NCBI RefSeq assembly: GCF_016863655.1
Contig: NZ_BOPH01000023.1
Coordinates: 1-64,000, forward strand
DNA: 64,000 nucleotides
Source of the DNA: Virgisporangium ochraceum
GTDB taxonomy: Bacteria > Actinomycetota > Actinomycetes > Mycobacteriales > Micromonosporaceae
Direction of reading: 5' to 3'
Position 1 is the stretch's first letter, and each line of letters starts with the position of its first letter. Positions 33,818-43,200 of the stretch are shown in pieces. The position numbers were made by a program, and so were the translations under genes. The notes under the pieces were generated by a model that was not told where the DNA came from, ran no database searches, and saw nothing but the letters and a program-made list of their open reading frames with translations.

Positions 33818-35017
33818 TCAGGCACGCGCGGTGGCCGACGGTGTCGAGGCCAGCGCGAGCTCGACGAGCGCGTCAGCGGCCGCCCCGGCGCCGCCGGCGG
33901 CCCGGAACGAAGCGCCGATCCGGGCCGCGGCGGCAGCGTACGCCGGGTCACCGAGCACCGTGTCGACGGCCGCGGCCACCTGTGCCACCCCCGCGCGGGC
34001 GAACCGCAGCCGCACTGCCGCGCCGGCGGCGACCACCTGGGCGGCGACCGCGGGCTGGTCGTCGCGGATCGGGGCCACCACCAGCGGGATCCCGTGCCAC
34101 AACGCGTCGCAGGCGGTGTTCTGGCCGCTGTGACAGATCACCAGGCTGGTCCGGCGCAGCACCGCGAGGTACGGGATCCACCGGACCGTCCGCACGTTCC
34201 CGCCGAAGGCGGCGTCCGGCCCGCCGAAGGCGGCGTCGTTCCCGTCGCGGGCGGCGTCGCCGAGGACGCCGTCCGGGTCGACCACCAGCGTGTCGAGGTC
34301 GGTGCGCGCGGACAGCGCCTCGGCGCACACCCGCAGGAAGCGCTCGCCGGCCGCGCCGTTGGCCGTCCCGAGCGTCACGACGACCAGCGGGCGCCCGCGG
34401 TCCCAGGGCGGCGTCCAGTCGTGGTCACCCGCCTCGGTGAGCGTCGGACCGACCCAGCGCACGTTCTCCGGGACCGACACCGGCCGCACCAGGTCGGGGG
34501 TCGTGTACGCGAGCACCAGCGACGGCGACCAGCGCGGGTCCGGCTCGGCGGGGCACGCGTCGGCCAGCCGTCGCGTGACCCAGGCGGCGATACCCGCCGG
34601 CAACGGCTCGACGAGCTCCGCCGTGGTCGGCGCCGAGGTCGCCCACGGCACGCCGGCCAGGTGCGCGGCGGCGCCGCCCGCCCAGGTGTGCTGGTCGGCG
34701 AGCACGAGGTCGGGCCGGTACCGCTCGATGGCCGACCGCACGCCGGGGAGCATCTCCGTCGCCAGGGGCACCAGGTACCCGTCCACGAGGAACTGGAACG
34801 CCGCCGGCCCGCGGAGGTCGGGCGGGCGCAACGACGTGTCGGCGAACCGCGGCGACGCGCAGTCGAACACCGTCGCGTCGGGGCCGAACCGCTCCCGCAG
34901 CCACCCGCCCGCGCCGGCCCACGCCACCTCGTGGCCGTCGGCGACGAGCCGGTCGGCGACCCCCCGCATCGGCGCGAGGTGACCGAACAGCGGCGCCACC
35001 ACGAACAGGAACCTCAC
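33818..35017 (-). CDS. UGT/MGT-family glycosyltransferase of the lipid-synthase operon
   Basis: A 399-residue GT-B, GT1-type glycosyltransferase. The N-terminal acceptor domain starts FLFVVAPLFGHLAPM with the catalytic-type His. The donor domain holds VVVTLGTANGAAGE and the sugar-nucleotide block HSGQNTACDALWHGIPLVV followed by IRDDQP. The usual HGGxGT is HSGQNT here. GTG 35017 overlaps the hydrolase stop, coupling it to the operon. It probably glycosylates the released lipid or an alcohol on it. A 21-bp in-frame repeat encodes DAAFGG twice near residue 260. Confidence 0.88.
   Translation of the reverse strand: MRFLFVVAPLFGHLAPMRGVADRLVADGHEVAWAGAGGWLRERFGPDATVFDCASPRFADTSLRPPDLRGPAAFQFLVDGYLVPLATEMLPGVRSAIERYRPDLVLADQHTWAGGAAAHLAGVPWATSAPTTAELVEPLPAGIAAWVTRRLADACPAEPDPRWSPSLVLAYTTPDLVRPVSVPENVRWVGPTLTEAGDHDWTPPWDRGRPLVVVTLGTANGAAGERFLRVCAEALSARTDLDTLVVDPDGVLGDAARDGNDAAFGGPDAAFGGNVRTVRWIPYLAVLRRTSLVICHSGQNTACDALWHGIPLVVAPIRDDQPAVAAQVVAAGAAVRLRFARAGVAQVAAAVDTVLGDPAYAAAAARIGASFRAAGGAGAAADALVELALASTPSATARA
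34200..34237 (-). repeat. 21-bp-period direct repeat in the glycosyltransferase gene
   Basis: CCGCCGAAGGCGGCGTC occurs at 34200-34216 and 34221-34237 and encodes the repeated DAAFGGP/DAAFGGN loop. Each unit is also self-complementary. Confidence 0.75.
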
Positions 35018-35781
35018 GGCACCGCCACCGCCGCCCGATCGGCCAGCCACGGCAGCACGGCCGCCCGGACGCGGTCCGGCGCGGTCACCAGGACCAGGTG
35101 GCCCTGGTCCGCGACGACCTCCACCGTGCACCGCCGCAGCAGCGGCACCAGGTGCGCAAGCTCGCCGTGCAGGTCCGACCGGCCGCCGACGACCAGCAGC
35201 ACCGGCGCGTCGACCGCCCGGATCTCGTCGGCGGTCATCAGGCCCTCCGGACGCACGACGTCGGCGCCGATCGTGGTGGTCCCGGTCAGGATCCGGCCCG
35301 ACGCCACCAGCTTGCGGGTCAGCTCGGGGTGCCGGTCGGTGTCGTCGCCGTCGTCGCGCGTGACGTCGTGCAGGACGCGGGCGATGCGCGTGCACCACGC
35401 GGCGGTCGGTGGCTCGGACTCGATGACGACCAGCGACGCCACCGACCCCGGGTGACGGTGGGCGTAGCGGAACGCGACGGTGCCGCCGAACGAGTTGCCG
35501 ACCAGGTGCACCGGACCGGCGATCCCGAGCCCGGTGACGACCCCGTGCAGGTCGTCGACGGCGGCGTCGAGCGTGTACCCGCTCGCCGGCCGGTCGCTGC
35601 GGCCGTGCCCGCGCAGGTCGTAGGTCACCACGTCGAAGCCCAGCCCGTGCACCGGGCCGGCGAGCGTGAAGTGGAAGTCGGCCATCGACCCGGTCATCCC
35701 GTGCACGAACACCAGCGGCGGCCCGTCGCCGGCCAGCCGCTGGACGTGCAGCCGCACGCCGTCGACCGTCACGTAGGCCAT
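35014..35781 (-). CDS. Alpha/beta hydrolase of the lipid-synthase operon
   Basis: A 255-residue alpha/beta hydrolase. VFVHGMTGSMADF is the oxyanion region, GNSFGG the nucleophile elbow with Ser about 95, GGRSDLHG the acid, and DQGHLVLV the His. It lies between the free ACP gene and the glycosyltransferase gene, 1 bp and a 4-bp overlap away. Since the synthase has no thioesterase domain, this enzyme is the best candidate for product release by hydrolysis or transacylation; this is inference from position. Confidence 0.85.
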   Translation of the reverse strand: MAYVTVDGVRLHVQRLAGDGPPLVFVHGMTGSMADFHFTLAGPVHGLGFDVVTYDLRGHGRSDRPASGYTLDAAVDDLHGVVTGLGIAGPVHLVGNSFGGTVAFRYAHRHPGSVASLVVIESEPPTAAWCTRIARVLHDVTRDDGDDTDRHPELTRKLVASGRILTGTTTIGADVVRPEGLMTADEIRAVDAPVLLVVGGRSDLHGELAHLVPLLRRCTVEVVADQGHLVLVTAPDRVRAAVLPWLADRAAVAVP

Positions 35782-35782
35782 G

Positions 35783-36064
35783 TCAGCGGCCGCCGGTCAG
35801 GTGGTCGACCAGGTCGCCGACGCGCAGCGCGATGATCTCCTGGAGGCTCAGCTCCGCCAGGAACGCCGGCAGGTTCGCGGCGGGGCCGTAGCGCTCGGTC
35901 AGCCGGGTGCCGAGCACCACGAGGTCGATGCTCTCGAACGCGAGGTCCTCCTGGAACGACGTCTCCCGGGTGATCGGCACGTCGAGGTCGGGCTCGTCGA
36001 GCACCTCGCGGATCAGGTCACCTATCTCGGTGAGGACGTCGGTGCCGGTCTGCACGCGGGTCAC
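35783..36064 (-). CDS. Free acyl carrier protein
   Basis: A 93-residue four-helix carrier protein. The phosphopantetheine Ser lies in EDLAFESIDLVVLG, about residue 46, with the conserved acidic lead. GTG 36064 overlaps the stop of the PKS gene. It may accept the chain from the integrated ACP of the synthase, supply the starter, or present the chain to the hydrolase. A PPTase domain is present in the neighbouring PKS. Confidence 0.9.
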   Translation of the reverse strand: MTRVQTGTDVLTEIGDLIREVLDEPDLDVPITRETSFQEDLAFESIDLVVLGTRLTERYGPAANLPAFLAELSLQEIIALRVGDLVDHLTGGR

Positions 36065-39000
36065 CTCTCGCTCGCGGGTGGGGTCCAGGCGACGACGTAG
36101 CGCCGCCCGTCGTAGGTCAGGTCGGTCACGCGCACGAGGACGTCGCGCACCAACAGGTCGTCGCCGAACACGCCGGTGATCTCCAGGTCGTCTGCCGCCC
36201 CGCCTTCCGCCCCGCCCATGGCCCGGGCGGCGGCGCCCTTCGCGGCCCGGAACCGCGCGGTGTCGGCCGTTGTGCCGGTCCCGCTCACCTCGACGACGTC
36301 AATGCCGATGGGACCGGCGGAGCGCACGATCGCGACACCGACCTCGCCGGCGTGGGCGAGGGAGACGGCGAGCTCAGGCAGGGTCCGGTCGAACCGTCCA
36401 CGCACCCATGGCCGACCGTCGTCCTCCTCCACCGTCAGCTCGGCGGGGAAGACCTCGCCCGCCGGTTCGCGGTCGCGGACCAGGCCGCGGACGGCGTCCT
36501 TGACGGCGACCCGGCCGAGCAGCCACCGCCGGCGCCGCTGCGGGGGCTGCCGCTCGTAGGCGTCCCACTCGTCGCGGGTCAGGTACGTGCGGGCCATCAG
36601 CTCGCGGCTGGCCAGGTCGGGCCAGGCCTCGCCGACCCAGCACCAGCCCTCGGCCTGCCGGCGGGCCAGCAGCTCCGTGCCGGCGCCGCGGTCGACCGCC
36701 TGGACCTCGGGGCCGTACGCGAACCGGCGCAGCTGCCAGCCGTCGGCCTCGGCCCACACCGTGCCGTCGGCGCGGACCAGTTGCAGCGCGGCGACCACGG
36801 TCGTCGCGGTCACCGTGAGGACGCGGGCGTGGCACGTGACCCGCTCGCCGACCGGCGGTTCGGGCGAGTACGTCCGCAGCTCCCCGATCCGGACCGGGAA
36901 CGTGCGGTTGTCCTCCTCGCACTCCTCCAGCACCCAGTAGCCGACGAGCTGGCCGGCCGCGTCGAGCAGCCCACCGGGAGCGTCGGGCACGGTCAGCTCC
37001 CCGACGACGTGGTCGGGCCCGATCGAGTCGATGCCCGTGATGCCGCGGTATCCGGGGCCGTGGAACATCCAGCGCCGGTCGTACACCTCGCGCGCGGTGA
37101 GGAGCGGTGCCCGCCCGGAGACGGTGGGCCAGCGCGCCGGCGGTGGCGGGTACGCCTCGTCGAGGTCCACCGTCGCCCGGGCGTACCCGCGCACGACGAC
37201 GGCCATCCGGGCCGCGCTCACGCGGGTCCCCTCGAACGTGACCCGGACCGGCGGCTCGACCGCGAGCCAGCGCTCGAACCTGGCCTCCCGCACGGCGACC
37301 GCGACGCGGCCGGGCGCGCTGTCGCGGGCGAAGTCGGCCAGCTGCCGGACGAGCTCGGTGGCCGGCACGACCGGGAAGCCGTCGTAGGGGTCGGGCCAGT
37401 TGGCGGGCACCGAGAAGAAGGTGTGGTCGCGGAGGTAGGGCATGGCGCCCAGCGACATGTCCCGGGTCTGGGTGCGGACCGGCACCTCGCGCCGGGGTTC
37501 CGGTGCGGTGGACCGGGACCGGGTGGCGGTCAACACCGCCAGCGCGGCCTCCTCGGCCTCCGCCACCATCGCCGCGATGCCCGTGTGCGCCACACGCGGC
37601 GCCGCCGGGACCGGGCCGGCCGCTTCCGGCCTCACCGGGGCCAGGCCCGCCGCTCCCGGGCCGAGCGAGACCAGCGGGCTGCCGAGCGCCAACCGCACCC
37701 GCTCCCGCCGCGACGCCACCGCTCCGAGCAGCTCGTCGCCCACCCGCGCGCCCTCGACCCACAGCGCCGCCAGTACCCGGGTGAGCTGCCCGAGCCCCGT
37801 CTGCCGCGGCGAGCTGGCGGCGACCGCGAGATGCTCGCGCCCCCGCAGCACGTCGTGGACCAGCGACGCCAACTGCCCGACCCCGACCTGGACGAACGCC
37901 CGCACCCCGGTCTCGTACAGCCGCTCGACCAAGGGCCGGAAGCGCACCGGCTCCAGCAGGTGACGCGTGTGCAGCGCCCGCACGTCGGCGGGGTCGTCCG
38001 GGTACGGCGCGACGGTGGTGGCCGACCACACCGGCTCGCGCCACGGCCGCGGCTCCAGACCGGCGGCCGCGTGGGCGAACCGGTCGAGGTACGGCCGCAG
38101 GCGCGGCGTGTGGAAGCCCGACCGGAACGGCAGGACCTGCCCGAGGACGCCGTCGGCGCGCGCCGCGGCCAGCACCCGCTCGACCTCGACGGCCGGACCG
38201 CAGACGACGCTCTGGTGCGGCGAGTTGTCGTGGGACACGGTCACGGTGGTGCCGGCCAACCGGCGGGCCGCCGCACCGGCGGGTTCGCCGAGGACGCCGA
38301 ACACCACGTCCGGCACCTCGCGGGCGGCGTCGGCGAACGCGGCCAGCACCGGCTCGATCTCGGCCTCGGTGTAGCCGGCCGCGATGCCGGTCGCGGTCCA
38401 CTCGCCGATCGAGTGGCCGGCGAGCACGTCGGGACGCACGCCGTGCGCGCGCAGCGCGGCGTCGAGGAGCCGGCCGACCCAGAGCACCGCGGAGCCCTGC
38501 CGGAACAGGCTCTCCGTCCCCAGGTCGGGCACCGGCCAGCCGAGGTGCGCGGCGACGTCGGACACGCGCGGGTCGAAGTCGGCCTCCAGACCCGGGTACA
38601 GGAAGGCGATCCGGCCGCCGTCGAGCAGCGGACGGGGGCTGAACCAGATGTCCTGGCGGCCCCGCCACGGCCGTCCGGCGGCCAGTACCCGGCGGGCGGT
38701 CGCGAGCGTGCGCTCCGTCGGGGCCACGACGGCGATCCGGCACGGGCCGTCGGAGGAAGGCCGGCCGTCGGACGGGTGCCGGTGGTCGAGCCGGTCGGCG
38801 AGGTCGGCGACGGTCGGCGCCGCGAGCCGCAGCACCGGCTCCGGCTCCCGCACGCGGACCGGACGCGTCGCCCGCGGTTCGCCCTCGAGCACCACATGCG
38901 CGTTGATCCCGCCGAAGCCGAACGCGTTGACCGCGGCCCGGCGCACGCCGTCCGGCCACTCCCGCGCGGTGTCGATCGGCCGGAACCGGGTGGCCGCGAG

Positions 39001-40209
39001 GTCGGGGTGCGGGTCGTCGCAGTGCAGCGTCGGCAGCAGCATGCCGTGGTGCACGGCGAGCGCGGCCTTGATGAACCCCGCGATCCCGGCCGCCGGCATC
39101 GTGTGCCCGATCATCGACTTCACCGAGCCGAGCACGGCGGGCGCGCCGGCACCGAACACCTCGCGCAGGGTGGCCAGTTCGGCCGTGTCGCCGGCGGGGG
39201 TGCCGGTGCCGTGCGCCTCCAGCAGGCCGATCGACCCGGGTGCCGCCGCGTCGAGACCGGCCGCCGCCCAGGCCTGCCGCAGCGCCTCGACCTGCCCGCC
39301 GGTGCCCGGGTGCATGAGACTGGCACCGCCGCCGTCACTGGCGACGCCGGTGCCCCGGACGACCGCGTACACCCGGTCGCCGGCGCGACGGGCGTCGGCG
39401 AGCCGTTTCAGGACCACCACCCCGGTGCCCTCGCCGATCAGCAGCCCGTCGGCCGACCGGTCGAACGGCCGGATCGCACCGGAGCCGCTCACCGCGCCGA
39501 GGCGGTCGAACACGGTCCACAGGCCCGGTTCGTGCGCGTGGTGCACGCCGCCGACGAGCACCGCGTCGCAGCGTCCCCGGTTCAGCTCGCCCACGGCGTG
39601 GTCGATCGCCACGAGCGACGACGCGCACGCCGCGTCGACGGTGTACGCCGGTCCGCCGAGGCCGAGCCGGTTCGCGATCCGCGACGCGGTCAGGTTCGGC
39701 ACGAGCCCGATCTCCGCACCGCGCGAGGGCGGGTCGAGCCGCGCGAGGAACGCCTCACGCACGCGCTGCCGGGTCCCGTCGTCGAAACCCAGCTCCGCGA
39801 GCAGGTGCGCGACCTGGTGCACGGTGCGGGTGCGCAGGTCCATCCGGGCCATGCCCGCGGTGAAGTACCCGCCGCGGCCCAGGATCACGCCGACCCGGCG
39901 GGGGTCGCCGAGCGGGCCGGCGTCGGCGAGCGCCGCGGTCGCCACGTGCAGCGCGATCAGCTGGTCGGGCTCGGTGTGCGGCAGCGCGGCCGGCATCACG
40001 CCGAGCGCGGCGGCGTCGACCGCGGCGAGGTCGCCGAGGAACCCGCCGCGTCCGGCCGGGAACACGTCGGCGGTCAGCCCGTACGACGCCGGCACGGGCG
40101 TGATGCAGTCGACCCCGCCGACGAGGTTGCGCCAGTACGTGTCCAGGTCGGGCGCGCCGGGCAGCAGCACCGACATCCCGACGACGGCCACCGGTTCCAT
40201 CGGGCTCAC
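36061..40209 (-). CDS. Iterative PKS/lipid synthase subunit: KS-AT-DH-PPTase
   Basis: A 1382-residue multidomain enzyme. KS, about 4-430: active Cys about 194 in DAACASS, His about 330 in EAHGTGT and about 366 in IGHTMPAAG, all intact. AT, about 525-830: nucleophile in GHSIGE (about 596) and GFHTPRL. DH (hotdog), about 910-1180: His in LRDHTFF, Asp in DAAGQLVGYW. PPTase, about 1190-1375: RRRWLLGRVAVKDAVR and GIDVVEV; the usual KEA metal motif reads AAKGAAARA, with Gly (codon 36235-36237) in place of Glu. GTG 40209 overlaps the upstream synthase gene. The layout is that of heterocyst-glycolipid (hglE) and PUFA-type synthases, not modular PKS. Confidence 0.9.
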   Translation of the reverse strand: MSPMEPVAVVGMSVLLPGAPDLDTYWRNLVGGVDCITPVPASYGLTADVFPAGRGGFLGDLAAVDAAALGVMPAALPHTEPDQLIALHVATAALADAGPLGDPRRVGVILGRGGYFTAGMARMDLRTRTVHQVAHLLAELGFDDGTRQRVREAFLARLDPPSRGAEIGLVPNLTASRIANRLGLGGPAYTVDAACASSLVAIDHAVGELNRGRCDAVLVGGVHHAHEPGLWTVFDRLGAVSGSGAIRPFDRSADGLLIGEGTGVVVLKRLADARRAGDRVYAVVRGTGVASDGGGASLMHPGTGGQVEALRQAWAAAGLDAAAPGSIGLLEAHGTGTPAGDTAELATLREVFGAGAPAVLGSVKSMIGHTMPAAGIAGFIKAALAVHHGMLLPTLHCDDPHPDLAATRFRPIDTAREWPDGVRRAAVNAFGFGGINAHVVLEGEPRATRPVRVREPEPVLRLAAPTVADLADRLDHRHPSDGRPSSDGPCRIAVVAPTERTLATARRVLAAGRPWRGRQDIWFSPRPLLDGGRIAFLYPGLEADFDPRVSDVAAHLGWPVPDLGTESLFRQGSAVLWVGRLLDAALRAHGVRPDVLAGHSIGEWTATGIAAGYTEAEIEPVLAAFADAAREVPDVVFGVLGEPAGAAARRLAGTTVTVSHDNSPHQSVVCGPAVEVERVLAAARADGVLGQVLPFRSGFHTPRLRPYLDRFAHAAAGLEPRPWREPVWSATTVAPYPDDPADVRALHTRHLLEPVRFRPLVERLYETGVRAFVQVGVGQLASLVHDVLRGREHLAVAASSPRQTGLGQLTRVLAALWVEGARVGDELLGAVASRRERVRLALGSPLVSLGPGAAGLAPVRPEAAGPVPAAPRVAHTGIAAMVAEAEEAALAVLTATRSRSTAPEPRREVPVRTQTRDMSLGAMPYLRDHTFFSVPANWPDPYDGFPVVPATELVRQLADFARDSAPGRVAVAVREARFERWLAVEPPVRVTFEGTRVSAARMAVVVRGYARATVDLDEAYPPPPARWPTVSGRAPLLTAREVYDRRWMFHGPGYRGITGIDSIGPDHVVGELTVPDAPGGLLDAAGQLVGYWVLEECEEDNRTFPVRIGELRTYSPEPPVGERVTCHARVLTVTATTVVAALQLVRADGTVWAEADGWQLRRFAYGPEVQAVDRGAGTELLARRQAEGWCWVGEAWPDLASRELMARTYLTRDEWDAYERQPPQRRRRWLLGRVAVKDAVRGLVRDREPAGEVFPAELTVEEDDGRPWVRGRFDRTLPELAVSLAHAGEVGVAIVRSAGPIGIDVVEVSGTGTTADTARFRAAKGAAARAMGGAEGGAADDLEITGVFGDDLLVRDVLVRVTDLTYDGRRYVVAWTPPASER

Positions 40210-43200
40210 CAGCCGGGCGCCGCGTACACGACCGACGTCAGCGCCGGATCGCCCCAGGCCAGCTCGTGCAGCAGGCCGACGGCGCCGCGCACCGGGTCGA
40301 TCAGGCGCACGCCCTGGCGTGCGAAGCGCTCGGCCAGCTCGGGCGTCACCATGCCGCCGCCGGTCGGCGCCCACGGTCCCCAGTGGACGGTCAGGCAGCG
40401 CCGCCCGGTGTCGGCGGCCCAGCGTCCGCCGAGTTCGGCCATCGCGTCGTTGGCGGCGGCGTAGTCGCACTGGCCGCGGCTGCCGAGGACCGACGCGATG
40501 CTGCCGAACAGCGTCACGAACCGGGGACCTTCGGGCAGGTCGCCCAGCGCATCGAGCAGGTTCCGCGCTCCGTCGACCTTCGTGGCGAACACCCGCCGGA
40601 ACGACTCCGGTGACTTGTCGGCCAGCAACCTGTCCTCGATGACGCCGGCGGCGAAGATGACGCCGTCGAGCCGGCCGTGCCGCGCGTACACGTGCTTCAC
40701 CAGGCTGTGCACCGCTTCCGCGTCGGTGACGTCGACGGGGGTGTACCAGGCGTCGCGGCTGACGGCACGCAGCCCGTCGAGCGTCCGGGTCACCTCGCGG
40801 CGGGCGAGCGCGGCCCGCGCGCGGGCGTCGACCGCGGCGGCCGGCAGCCCGGGCTCGCGCGCGGCCAGCACCGCGCGCAGCCCGGCGAGGTCGACGGCCG
40901 CGGCCAGTTCAGAATCTTCGGGACCGGCGGGCAGCAGCGTCCGGCCGGCGACCGCGACCCGGCACCCGCTCGCCGCGGCGAACTGCCGCGTGACGACCGA
41001 CGTGATCCCCCGTGCCCCGCCGACGGCGAGCAGGACCGACTGCGGCCCCAGGCCGATCGCCGCCGCGGCGTCCGCCGTCGCGGCGGCCGGTTCGAGCGGA
41101 CGTGCGGACGTGGTGCAGATGAGCCGCTCGGATCCCAGCCGTGCCACGGGTTCGGAGTCCCGGACGGCCAGTTCGGCGAGCACGGCGCCGGCCGTCGCCG
41201 CCGCGGAGCGTCCCGGCTCGACGGCCACCAGCCGCGCGATCGCCTCGGGACGCTCGCGCCGCAGCGACCGGAAGAACCCGGCCAGCCCGTCGGCGCGCGG
41301 GTCGCCGTCGGCGACGACGACGAACACCCCCGAGCCGGTGAGCGCCGCGTCGCGGAGCACCGGGAACCACTCCGGCAGGAACGCCGGCTCGTCGTCGTCC
41401 GCCGCGCCGAGCGCGTCGAGCAGGACCAGGTCGTCGGCCGGCTCGTCGGGCCCGACGACGGTGGCCGCGCACCTCTCGATCAGCAGCCGCGCCAGCTCCG
41501 CGCCGACCGAGGCGCCCACCGACGCGTCGGGCCCGGTGCCGATCGGGCTGACCGCGATCCGCCGGCCGGCGAGGTCGGCCAGCCGCCCGGCGACCGGAGA
41601 CGGCGTCCACGTGACCGTGAGCCGCTCGACGGCGGGGTCCGGCTGGAGGTCGGGTCCCGGTGCCGGTTCGGATCCCGCTTCCAGGGCCGGTTCCGGTGCC
41701 GGCTCCGGCCGGCCGGACCGGGCGTCGAGCCAGCCGGCGATCGCGACGGCCGTGCGCATCCGGGCCAGCTCCTCGATCTCCGAGTCGGCCAGCTGCGCCG
41801 CCATCGCACCGGCCGTGGCGCCGGCCAGCTCACCGATGATCTCGGTGCGCTTGATGGAGTCGATGGAGAGGTCGGCCTCCAGGTCGAGGTCCGGCTCGAC
41901 GAGGTCCAGCGGGTATCCGGTGCGGTCGCTGATGACCTGGCGCACCCTGTCCACTGTGGACCGGGTGTCCTCCACCGGTGCCGGGCCGGCCTGGTGCGGG
42001 ATCTCCGGGACCGGCGCCGGCGCGGGCTCCACGACGCGCGGCGGTGCGGGCGCGGTGCCGAGGTAGGCCAGCATGACCTCGCGCTGGGCGGCGATGAACT
42101 CGCGCGTGGTGCGCAGGTAGTCGCCGATCAGGTCGTCCGACGACGCGGTCACCGCCGGGGTCAGGTCGACCGGTCGGGGCGTGGTGACGCCGCCGGGCAG
42201 GAACGCGCCGTCGGCGGTGCGCACGGCGTGCCCGTCGACCGTCCACCGTGGAGCGACGGCCGGCGGGGCGGCGGCGAGGTCGACCGCGTCGCGGCCGCGG
42301 AACAGCCGGTCCGGACGCACCGGGACGCCGGCCAGCGCGAGGTCGGCCAGGGCCCGCAGCGCGCCGGGCAGCCCGCCGCCGGCCCGCTCGAAGTTCACCA
42401 CCGTGTGCGGCCGGCCCTCGAGTGTCGCGCCCACGAGTCCACTGAGGACGGTGCCCGGCCCGCACTCGACGAACACGCGCGCGCCGGCCGCGTACATCGC
42501 CTCGACCTGCTCGCCGAAGCGCACCGGCGCACCGATCTGCTCGGTGAGCTCGAACGCGATCTGGCCGGCGTCGTCGGGGTACGGCCGCGCGGTGCGGTTC
42601 GACCACACCGGCACCGAGGGGGCGCGCAGCGCCACCCGCGCCACCGCCGCGCCGAAGGCGGCACCGGCGCCGGCGACGAGCGGGCTGTGGAACGCGCCCG
42701 CCACGTCGAGCGCGGTGACCCCGATCCCCCTGGCCCGCAGCCGTTCCACGGCCGACGCGACCGCGCCGGTGGCGCCGGACACCACCACCTGCCGGGGCGC
42801 GTTGAGGTTGGCGACCACCACGCCGGGGATCCCGGTCAACGCGTCGAACACCGTCTCCGCCCCGGCCTGGACGGCGGCCATGGTGCCGGGATCCCCGCCG
42901 ACCGCGCCCAGGATCGCCGCCGCCCGCTCCGTGCTGAGCGCGGCCAGGTCGGCGGCCGGTACCGCGCCGGCGGCGGCGAGCGCGACGAGTTCGCCGTAGC
43001 TGTGCCCGGCGACCATGTCGGGCGCGACACCGGCCATCGCGAGGAAGCGGTGCGCGGCGAGGCCGGCCGCGCCGAGGGCGGGCTGGGCGTGCCGGGTGTC
43101 GCGCAGCAGGTCGCGCTGGCGGCGCTCGGCGTCCGGGTCGAACGCGGCGCCCGGGTAGAGCGCGGCGGCCCAGTCGCCACGCGGGTCGACGAGGTCCTGC

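Noticed and set aside
36061-40209. Reading the second KS as a chain-length factor, as in PfaC
   Set aside because: The active Cys and both His residues are present, so it is a catalytic KS by motif.
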